Source: Sphingobacteriia bacterium (GTDB lineage: Bacteria > Bacteroidota > Bacteroidia > Chitinophagales > Chitinophagaceae). Taken from it: a DNA stretch of 8,896 nt. The notes below the pieces were generated by a model. That model searched no databases and was not told the origin of the DNA. It worked only from the letters and a program-made list of their open reading frames with translations. Shown one piece after another: positions 1 to 5,360 of this stretch. The stretch's first letter is position 1. Every line of letters begins with the position of its first letter. The translations under genes were made by a program, and so were the position numbers. The stretch is from NCBI GenBank assembly GCA_004294465.1, contig REAV01000011.1, positions 1 to 8,896 on the forward strand, given 5' to 3'.

Positions 1-63
1 AGCCAAACCAGTCGCAAGGACTAATAAGAAGGCACAAAAACTCATCAGCAGTTTTTTTCTCAT
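1..63 (-). CDS. N-terminus of an exported protein (partial, runs off left edge)
   Basis: Only the first 21 codons are in the window. They start at an ATG on the minus strand (complement of 61-63) and stay open to the left edge. The peptide begins MRKKLLMSFCAFLLVLATGL: a basic n-region (RKK), then a hydrophobic core and a small-residue end, which is a textbook Sec signal peptide. Many outer-membrane and periplasmic proteins of Bacteroidota, including SusC-like TonB-dependent transporters, begin this way, but nothing of the mature protein is visible and I do not assign a family. The Cys at residue 10 is inside the hydrophobic core, so it is not an obvious lipobox. The gene is divergent from radA and has its own roughly 100-base leader containing inverted repeats. 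Confidence 0.7.
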   Translation of the reverse strand, partial: MRKKLLMSFCAFLLVLATGLA

Positions 64-75
64 GTAATTAATTTT

Positions 76-108
76 AGGTAAATAGACCTTTTATCAGGTC
101 ATTTGACC
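76..108 (-). promoter_or_regulatory. Overlapping GGTC/GACC inverted repeats in the leader of the left-edge gene
   Basis: Three short inverted repeats are interleaved just upstream of the ATG at 63: AGGT 76-79 with ACCT 86-89, GACCT 85-89 with AGGTC 96-100, and GGTCA 97-101 with TGACC 104-108. They share arms, so only one or two could fold at a time in the minus-strand RNA. The last is a compact 12-bp palindrome that could equally be a DNA operator. The cluster ends about 12 bases before the start codon. The pattern is seen directly. A regulatory role is inference, because short palindromes are common in AT-rich DNA. Confidence 0.3.
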
Positions 109-109
109 A

Positions 110-537
110 TCTAAATAACTAAATAGCTGCTCAAAAACGTTAACAGTTTATTAATTTTAAGGATTTTTTAATGCCCGAAAATGAACAAATGTTAGTTTAG
201 AGAGTTTGCTTCAAAAAAACCCAGTTGAGTTTAAAGTCAATACACCATTGCGTTTAGGAGAAATTTTGGTTAACAAAAATTTGATATTATCAATATTCTG
301 TTTAGCTATATTTAGTATTAAATCAAACAAAAACATTTGGGAGATTTTGGAAAAAAATTGGCCTCTTTTGGGCAAAAGTCCAAAACAAATCGGTGTAGTA
401 TGGGTATTTCGACCCTTTGATATCACTTTTGGCTATATATCAATTTATTTAAATACGTAAGGTTTTATAAAATCCATCCTTTTGATTAAAAATGCATTTA
501 CGATCAGCTTTATTTGAGGATAAGTTGAAAAATTAAT
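110..537. other. Intergenic stretch with no supported gene
   Basis: About 430 bases of AT-rich sequence between the left-edge gene and the radA leader. Open frames exist on both strands over the same stretch (206-460 plus, starting at TTG; 211-426 minus), but they shadow each other, have no recognisable domain and carry no initiation signals. I see no tRNA, no insertion-sequence ends and no long direct repeat. A short hairpin (GGGT..ACCC, 405-418) is present but unremarkable. An unrecognised small RNA cannot be excluded. Confidence 0.4.
186..215 (-). promoter_or_regulatory. Weak candidate promoter for the left-edge gene
   Basis: On the minus strand, TTTG (complement of 212-215) is followed after 18 bases by AACATTTG (complement of 186-193). 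The Bacteroidota consensus is TTTG, about 19 bases, then TAnnTTTG, so the -7 element matches at all but one fixed position. It would give a leader of roughly 115 bases carrying the inverted repeats at 76-108. This is weak evidence because chance matches are expected in AT-rich sequence. Confidence 0.2.
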
Positions 538-567
538 TTTGAGATGTGGCCCATTATTGTAATTTAG
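538..567 (+). promoter_or_regulatory. Candidate radA promoter
   Basis: TTTG at 538-541 is followed after 18 bases by TAATTTAG at 560-567, which matches the Bacteroidota TAnnTTTG element except for one base. Transcription would begin near 574, giving a leader of about 80 bases containing the hairpin at 598-619. An alternative start from TTTG 481-484 with TTTATTTG 509-516 (24-base spacer, poorer) would include the competing arm at 547-556 in the RNA. Which one is used cannot be decided from sequence. Confidence 0.25.
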
Positions 568-629
568 TGGTAGAATTTAATGGGTTAGTAAGTAATGGGG
601 CCAGCAGCAATGTTGGCCCTTTTGCTTTT
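547..629 (+). promoter_or_regulatory. Competing hairpins with terminator-like end in the radA leader
   Basis: GGGCCAGC at 598-605 pairs with GTTGGCCC at 612-619 (8 bp including one G-U, 6-base loop). It is followed by a T-rich tract, TTTTGCTTTT at 620-629, the form of an intrinsic terminator. The 5' arm can instead pair upstream: TGGCCCATTA at 547-556 matches TAATGGGGCCA at 593-603 with one bulged G, and CCCATTA 550-556 also matches TAATGGG 578-584. One arm with two mutually exclusive partners is the layout of an attenuator. The structure ends 25 bases before the radA ATG. It could also be a plain terminator for an unseen upstream transcript. The complementarity is seen, and the function is inferred. 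Confidence 0.4.
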
Positions 630-654
630 AACAAATACCTCCTATTTTACACCT

Positions 655-2028
655 ATGAGCAAAATAAAAACCGCTTTTTTCTGCAACAATTGTGGTTATG
701 AAAGTACCAAATGGATTGGTAAATGTCCTTCATGTAATGAATGGAATACTTTTACCCAGGAAGTGATTCATAGTGGCGATGCAAAAGAAAAAACTACCTG
801 GGAAGATTATTCTGAAACAAAAAAAATTACCAAGACGGTAGCATTAAGTGATGTAACTGTTCAAGAAGAAAAAAGAATTGTAACCAAAGATTCCGAATTA
901 AACAGAGTACTCGGTGGTGGAATTGTTCCAGGAAGTTTAATATTGGTAGCTGGTGAACCAGGTATTGGAAAAAGTACTTTGTTTTTACAAAATGGTTTGC
1001 ATATTAATCAACTTCGTGTTTTGTATATCAGTGGAGAAGAAAGTGAGCAACAAATAAAAATGCGCGCAGACCGATTAAAGATTGTGAATGATAATTTTTA
1101 CTTACTTACCGAAACAGATACAACCATTATTTTCAAAGAAATCAAAAAACTAAAACCACAATTAGTAATTGTAGATTCCATTCAAACCATCCAATCAAAT
1201 TTAATTGACTCATCAGCTGGAACCGTTTCTCAAATCAGGGAATGCGCTGCAGCTTTTCAACGTTTTGCCAAAGAAACCAATACACCGGTTTTTCTAATTG
1301 GACATATTACTAAAGATGGTGCCATTGCCGGTCCAAAAATTTTGGAGCATATGGTAGATACTGTTTTGCAATTTGAAGGAGATCGGCATTATGCTTACAG
1401 AATTTTACGTACGCTTAAAAACAGATTTGGTAGCACATCGGAATTAGGTATTTATGAAATGACAGGAGAAGGGATGCGCATTGTTACCAATCCATCAGAA
1501 ATATTAATTGCACAAAGAGAAGAAGTACTCAGCGGAAGCGCTATTGCCGCTGCATTAGAGGGCATGAGGCCTTTATTGATTGAAGTGCAGGCACTCGTTA
1601 CTACCAGCGTATATGGCACGCCTCAAAGAACTGTTACTGGATTTGATCTAAGACGTTTGCAATTGTTATTAGCAGTATTAGAAAAAAGAGGTGGCTTTCA
1701 ATTTGGAATGAAAGATGTTTTCGTGAATATTGCTGGTGGAATAAAAATTGAAGATCCTTCCATTGATTTAGCAGTGATATGTGCATTGCTTTCTTCTTAC
1801 GAAGACAATCCACTTCCTAAAGCAGTTTGCTTTGCCGGTGAAATAGGATTGAATGGAGAAATTAGAGCAGTAAACAGAATTGAACAACGCATTGCTGAAG
1901 CACAAAAATTAGGATTCGAAAAAATTATCGTATCTCGGTATAACAAAAAAAGTTTCGACCCTAAAAATTATACCATTCAAGTAATTGCACTCAGCCGAGT
2001 GGACGAAGTATATCAACAATTGTTTTAG
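655..2028 (+). CDS. radA: DNA repair protein RadA (branch-migration ATPase)
   Basis: RadA/Sms is a cytoplasmic RecA-like ATPase that promotes branch migration and extends heteroduplex during RecA-dependent recombination and natural transformation. From the ATG at 655 the protein has 457 residues, a normal length. In order it has: an N-terminal C4 zinc finger (Cys10, 13, 24, 27; CNNCGYES and CPSCNEW), a Walker A motif GEPGIGKST at 100-108 with Lys106, a Walker B strand LVIVDSIQT with Asp174, the RadA-specific KNRFG motif at 255-259, and a C-terminal Lon-like domain that in RadA is structural rather than proteolytic. The frame is open back to an ATG at 595, but those 20 residues are encoded by the leader hairpin, and family members begin with the equivalent of MSKIKTAFFC, so 655 is preferred. 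comF follows 70 bases downstream with no terminator between. Confidence 0.97.
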   Translation: MSKIKTAFFCNNCGYESTKWIGKCPSCNEWNTFTQEVIHSGDAKEKTTWEDYSETKKITKTVALSDVTVQEEKRIVTKDSELNRVLGGGIVPGSLILVAGEPGIGKSTLFLQNGLHINQLRVLYISGEESEQQIKMRADRLKIVNDNFYLLTETDTTIIFKEIKKLKPQLVIVDSIQTIQSNLIDSSAGTVSQIRECAAAFQRFAKETNTPVFLIGHITKDGAIAGPKILEHMVDTVLQFEGDRHYAYRILRTLKNRFGSTSELGIYEMTGEGMRIVTNPSEILIAQREEVLSGSAIAAALEGMRPLLIEVQALVTTSVYGTPQRTVTGFDLRRLQLLLAVLEKRGGFQFGMKDVFVNIAGGIKIEDPSIDLAVICALLSSYEDNPLPKAVCFAGEIGLNGEIRAVNRIEQRIAEAQKLGFEKIIVSRYNKKSFDPKNYTIQVIALSRVDEVYQQLF

Positions 2029-2098
2029 TCCGTTAAAAAACAATTTATTCTTCGGCAAACACGTACATCGTCCAATTGATTTGTGATGAAATTTGTGC

Positions 2099-2800
2099 AT
2101 GATTTCATCTCTACGAAAAATCAATACTGCTATTCAACATTTACTCTATCCGCATTTTTGTTGTGGATGTGGAGTAGATTTTATTAGCACAAAAGAGTTC
2201 TTGTGTGCAAAATGCAATAGTTTATTACCACTTACACAGTTCAGTCATATCCCCTTCAACCCCATCGAAAAAATCCTGATTGGTAGATTGCCTTTAGTTG
2301 CTGCTGGATCTATGTATTATTTTACCAAATCAAGTTTACTGCAACATTTATTGGTTCAATTAAAATACAATAACAACAAAGAAGTTGGATATTTTTTTGG
2401 AAGACAACTAGGCCAACTATTAAAAAATTCCAATCGATTTAATTCTATTGATTGTATCGTTTCGCTTCCTCTTCATCCCAAAAAAGAGTACCAAAGAGGC
2501 TATAATCAGGCAGACCTGATAGCGGATGGAATGAGCTCCGTTTGGCAAAAAAAGGTACTCAAAAAGGTAATTACAAGGTTAATTTTTACCAAAACCCAGA
2601 CGCATGAGAGCCGAATTAGCCGTTGGGAAAATATGGAGGGTGTCTTTGAAATAAGGGACCCTGGCTCCTTTAGAGGCAAACATGTACTATTAATAGATGA
2701 TGTTATTACCACCGGAGCCAGCCTCGAAGCTTGTGGAGTAGCTATTTTGGCTGTTCCAGGTACAAGATTGAGCATTGCCACAGTGGCGTACACTATTTAA
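2099..2800 (+). CDS. comF: ComF family phosphoribosyltransferase-like protein
   Basis: ComF proteins are phosphoribosyltransferase-fold proteins linked to DNA uptake in transformation; the exact reaction is unsettled. The 233-residue product starts at the ATG at 2099; a TTG two codons earlier is open but less likely. Near the N-terminus is a zinc-ribbon-like pair, Cys21/Cys24 (CCGC) and Cys36/Cys39 (CAKC). The middle has the family segment SLPLHPKKEYQRGYNQA, with QRGYNQ at 132-137. The C-terminal part holds the PRPP-binding loop VLLIDDVITTGAS at 196-208, with the acidic pair Asp-Asp and the TTGAS turn. Length (about 230) is normal and no motif is missing. It lies 70 bases after radA and is probably co-transcribed. 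Its last bases overlap the promoter region of the toxin-antitoxin pair. Confidence 0.92.
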   Translation: MISSLRKINTAIQHLLYPHFCCGCGVDFISTKEFLCAKCNSLLPLTQFSHIPFNPIEKILIGRLPLVAAGSMYYFTKSSLLQHLLVQLKYNNNKEVGYFFGRQLGQLLKNSNRFNSIDCIVSLPLHPKKEYQRGYNQADLIADGMSSVWQKKVLKKVITRLIFTKTQTHESRISRWENMEGVFEIRDPGSFRGKHVLLIDDVITTGASLEACGVAILAVPGTRLSIATVAYTI

Positions 2801-2805
2801 ATTTT

Positions 2806-2836
2806 ATACGTATGTTTGCAAATAAAATTACACGTG
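2806..2836 (+). promoter_or_regulatory. Promoter and palindromic operator candidate of the toxin-antitoxin pair
   Basis: TATGTTTG at 2811-2818 is a perfect match to the Bacteroidota -7 element TAnnTTTG. No good TTTG -33 element sits at the right distance. Three perfect palindromes lie on or beside it: ATACGTAT 2806-2813, TTTGCAAA 2815-2822 and CACGTG 2831-2836. Ribbon-helix-helix antitoxins commonly bind short palindromes over their own promoter, so autorepression is a reasonable inference. The position of the -7 element argues that the ATG at 2839, not the one at 2812, is the antitoxin start. Confidence 0.45.
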
Positions 2837-2838
2837 CA

Positions 2839-3084
2839 ATGACCACCAAACTCACCTTAACAATAGATGAAACAGTAATTGTTTCTGCCAAAAAATATGC
2901 CGCCATAAAAGGAAAAAGTTTGTCTAAAATGGTAGAAAATTACCTCAAAACAATGAGTTCAACCACGGAAAAAGAATTGCCGTTTTCTCCCAAAGTGGGT
3001 AATTTAATAGGTTCCATTCAATTGCCCGACAGTTTTGAATATAAATCTGCTTTGAGTAAATCAATTAGTAATAAATACAAATAA
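2839..3084 (+). CDS. Antitoxin, DUF6364-like ribbon-helix-helix protein
   Basis: An 81-residue protein beginning MTTKLTLTIDETVIVSAKKY. The short N-terminal strand (KLTLTID), the helix ending AAIKGKSLSKMVENYLK and the following flexible acidic/basic tail are the pattern of ribbon-helix-helix antitoxins of the DUF6364 type. These dimerise, bind their own promoter through the strand, and wrap the partner toxin with the C-terminal tail. An upstream in-frame ATG at 2812 would add nine residues but lies inside the putative -7 element, and family members start at the MTTKL equivalent. The stop codon overlaps the PIN toxin start (TAATG), giving tight translational coupling. The pair sits between two housekeeping genes, so it is probably a later insertion. 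Confidence 0.85.
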   Translation: MTTKLTLTIDETVIVSAKKYAAIKGKSLSKMVENYLKTMSSTTEKELPFSPKVGNLIGSIQLPDSFEYKSALSKSISNKYK

Positions 3085-3503
3085 TGAAGCCCGTTTTCAT
3101 CGATACCAATGTGATCATAGACTTTTTAGCCAATAGGGAACCTTTTGCATTCTTTGCTGGCAAAATTTTTGATCTTGCCGAACAGAAAAAACTAACAATT
3201 TATATCTCTGCTGTATCCTATAACAACATTTATTATATACTTAAACAGAGTTTAACACATTCAGCTACTATCAAATTAATTGCTCAACTGGAAGATCTAA
3301 CAAAGGTTGCCGCAGTTGATGAATGGGTAATACAAAAAGCAATAAACTCCAATTTTAAAGACTTTGAAGACGCTATTCAACATTTTTGCGCTGTCGGTGT
3401 TAAAGAAATAGGAGTACTCATTACTAGAGATACAGATGATTTTAAAAAAAGCGAACTCCCAGTAATGACTCCTGAAGAAGCTTATTCTTTTTTATCTATT
3501 TAG
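3084..3503 (+). CDS. PIN domain toxin (VapC-like ribonuclease)
   Basis: A 139-residue single-domain PIN protein, the toxin partner of the preceding antitoxin and overlapping it by one base. PIN toxins are Mg/Mn-dependent ribonucleases that cleave tRNA or rRNA. Visible acidic residues are Asp7 in FIDTNVIIDFLANR, Asp96 in DFEDAIQ and Asp116 in TRDTDDF. The position in the second helix where VapC proteins carry a conserved Glu reads SAVSYNNIYYILK (42-54), with Asn47/Asn48 and no acid. Related PIN_3-type proteins may share this (recalled, not checked). The FLANREPF and SYNNIYYIL segments fit the PIN group often found beside DUF6364 proteins in Bacteroidota and Cyanobacteria. The frame is intact, so the toxin is presumably functional. 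The RNA target cannot be read from sequence. Confidence 0.88.
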   Translation: MKPVFIDTNVIIDFLANREPFAFFAGKIFDLAEQKKLTIYISAVSYNNIYYILKQSLTHSATIKLIAQLEDLTKVAAVDEWVIQKAINSNFKDFEDAIQHFCAVGVKEIGVLITRDTDDFKKSELPVMTPEEAYSFLSI

Positions 3504-3534
3504 TACTAACTTCATGTTCCAAAAAAATAATCAA

Positions 3535-4068
3535 ATGAAACTTTTAACAGCCATCGCCTCTTTTATTTTGATGAGTGCTTTTACATTTCCATCAAATCCA
3601 TCCATACATAGCTTTAAAGTAAAATCCATTGAGGGCAAAACAATCGATTTTTCCAGCTTTAAAGGGAAGAAAATTTTAGTAGTAAATACTGCATCTAAAT
3701 GCGGATATACTCCTCAATACGAAGCTCTACAAAAAGTATATGAGCAATACAAAGACAAAATGGTTATTGTGGGTTTCCCAGCCAATAATTTCGGTGGACA
3801 AGAACCTGGTACCGATGCTGAAGTACAGGAATTTTGTAAAGCAAGATTTGGAGTAACATTTCCTTTGGCTAGTAAAGTAAGTGTAAAAGGGGATGATATG
3901 GCTCCTATTTACAAATGGCTCACTTCTAAAGCAGAGAATGGTGTGATGGATGCTGAAATCAAATGGAATTTTGGAAAATTTTTATTGGATGAAAAAGGAA
4001 ACTTATTACAATATTTTCCCAGTAAAGTAACTCCAGACAGCGAAGAAATTTTAAAGTATCTTAAATAA
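3535..4068 (+). CDS. Glutathione peroxidase family thiol peroxidase, probably exported
   Basis: Reduces hydrogen peroxide and organic hydroperoxides. From the ATG at 3535 the product has 177 residues and starts with a likely Sec signal peptide (MKLLTAIASFILMSAF), which points to the periplasm. An in-frame ATG at 3514 would add MFQKNNQ and weaken the signal. The catalytic tetrad is present: peroxidatic Cys56 (NTASKCGYTPQY), Gln89 (FGGQEPG), Trp144 and Asn145 (KWNFGKF). Cysteine replaces selenocysteine. Cys101 (EFCKARFGVTF) matches the resolving Cys of thioredoxin-dependent 2-Cys enzymes, so a thioredoxin-like reductant rather than glutathione is likely (inference). The FPCNQF cysteine of many relatives is Ala here (FPANNF). 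It lies 31 bases after the PIN gene and ends at a terminator. Confidence 0.93.
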   Translation: MKLLTAIASFILMSAFTFPSNPSIHSFKVKSIEGKTIDFSSFKGKKILVVNTASKCGYTPQYEALQKVYEQYKDKMVIVGFPANNFGGQEPGTDAEVQEFCKARFGVTFPLASKVSVKGDDMAPIYKWLTSKAENGVMDAEIKWNFGKFLLDEKGNLLQYFPSKVTPDSEEILKYLK

Positions 4069-4094
4069 TACATTTAAGTATTTTCGTTTAAATT

Positions 4095-4122
4095 AAGAGA
4101 ATGTAAATGCATTCTCTTTTTT
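4095..4122 (+). terminator. Intrinsic terminator after the glutathione peroxidase gene
   Basis: AAGAGAATG at 4095-4103 pairs perfectly with CATTCTCTT at 4110-4118 (9 bp, 6-base loop TAAATG), and the Ts continue to 4122. The stem is AT-rich but well formed. It separates the radA-to-peroxidase block from holB. holB starts only 22 bases later, so either there is read-through or its promoter overlaps this hairpin. Confidence 0.8.
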
Positions 4123-4143
4123 ATTAATTGAATAATCATTCGC

Positions 4144-5343
4144 ATGTTATTTTCTGAAGTCATCGGGCAATCTTCCACCAAACAACACCTTGCTGAAATG
4201 GTGGAGCAAAACAGGTTGAGTCATGCTTTGCTGTTTTTAGGGAAGGAAGGAGTGGGTGGATTACCATTGGCCATGGCATTTGCTCAATACATTGTAAGCT
4301 TGCCGCCTGATGCACCTTTGGTAGAAGACCTATTTGGCGGCATGACTGCATTGGCTCCTTCTACAGGTTTTATTCATCCTGATCAAATTGACCAACAGCC
4401 TTCTTTTCAGAGAGCTGCTCAATTGATACACCCCGATTTACATTTTACTTACCCAGTAATTACCAAAAAAGCCGGGGAAAAACCTACTAGTGCAGATTAT
4501 ATTGATGAGTGGAGAAATTTTATTCAATCCCATCCTTATGGAAATGTGTACGACTGGTTACAAAGTATTGGCGCTGAAAATAAACAAGGAAATATTACAG
4601 CAGAAGAATGCAATAGTATTATCCGTTCGCTTAGTTTAAAAAGTTTTGAAAGCAAATACAAAGTATTGCTATTATGGTTGCCAGAATACCTTGGTAAAGA
4701 AGGAAATAAATTACTAAAACTCATTGAAGAGCCACCTCCAAATACCTTGTTTATTTTGGTTGCAGAAAATGAGGAATTGATACTTCCTACTATTTTAAGC
4801 AGGTGTCAATTGGTAAGAATTCCTTCATTAGAAGATATAGAAATTGAAACTTCACTAATAGTAAGAGCAAAAGCTAGTCCGGAAATAGCCAAACAAATCA
4901 GTGCAATTTGCGAAGGAAATTATAGAGAGGCCCTTCAATTATTGCAACATGCCGATGAAGATTGGCATAGTTTATTAAAAGAATGGTTGAACGCCATGCT
5001 TAAAAAAGGACCTGCTGCTCAAGTACTATTTGTAGAAGAAATGAGCAAATTGGGTCGAGAGAAACAAAAACAGTTTCTTCGTTATTTCAATCATTTACTA
5101 GAACAAAGCATCCGAATCAGGGTTTTGGGAGAAAATGGAGTGAATCAAGGTGAAAATGAGCTGGATTTTGCGAAAAGACTTAATAAAATAGCTTCTGTGA
5201 GTCAACAGGAAGCCATTATTGAGGAATTAGATAAGGCTTCTTATTATATAGAACGCAATGCCAACGCTAAAATGCTGTTTCAAGCACTCACCATTAAACT
5301 ATACCATATCATTCAGAACAAAACCCTAATTTTGAATAGCTGA
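4144..5343 (+). CDS. holB: DNA polymerase III delta' subunit
   Basis: Delta' is a rigid subunit of the clamp loader that helps open and load the sliding clamp. The 399-residue product has the AAA+ start MLFSEVIGQ and NRLSHALLFLGKEGVGG. The Walker A is degenerate (GKEGVGG, no Lys), as expected for a non-ATPase subunit. Further on are IHPDLHFTYPVI (95-106), NKQGNITAEE (146-155), NKLLKLIEEPPPNTLF (188-203) and the SRC arginine-finger motif at 219-221. The region that forms the four-cysteine zinc module in most delta' proteins (about 50-95 here) contains no cysteine: it reads YIVSLPPDAPLVEDLFGG and later QPSFQRAAQLIHPD, with Ser where Cys would be expected. The frame and start are clear. It is followed 17 bases later by ricT, an arrangement also found in Bacillus subtilis. 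Confidence 0.95.
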   Translation: MLFSEVIGQSSTKQHLAEMVEQNRLSHALLFLGKEGVGGLPLAMAFAQYIVSLPPDAPLVEDLFGGMTALAPSTGFIHPDQIDQQPSFQRAAQLIHPDLHFTYPVITKKAGEKPTSADYIDEWRNFIQSHPYGNVYDWLQSIGAENKQGNITAEECNSIIRSLSLKSFESKYKVLLLWLPEYLGKEGNKLLKLIEEPPPNTLFILVAENEELILPTILSRCQLVRIPSLEDIEIETSLIVRAKASPEIAKQISAICEGNYREALQLLQHADEDWHSLLKEWLNAMLKKGPAAQVLFVEEMSKLGREKQKQFLRYFNHLLEQSIRIRVLGENGVNQGENELDFAKRLNKIASVSQQEAIIEELDKASYYIERNANAKMLFQALTIKLYHIIQNKTLILNS

Positions 5344-5360
5344 AAATTTAATTAGAAGAT

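Noticed and set aside
206..460. 84-codon plus frame and 71-codon minus frame in the left intergenic region
   Set aside because: They mirror each other, the plus one starts with TTG, neither shows a domain or initiation context, and the hydrophobicity is explained by AT-rich composition.
595..654. Extended RadA start adding 20 residues that look like a signal peptide
   Set aside because: Those codons coincide with the leader hairpin and T-tract, RadA is cytoplasmic, and the zinc finger normally follows directly after a short MSKIKTAFFC-like start.
2731..2838. Upstream extension of the antitoxin, including the ATG at 2812
   Set aside because: It overlaps comF and the perfect -7 promoter element; the family begins at the MTTKLTL position.
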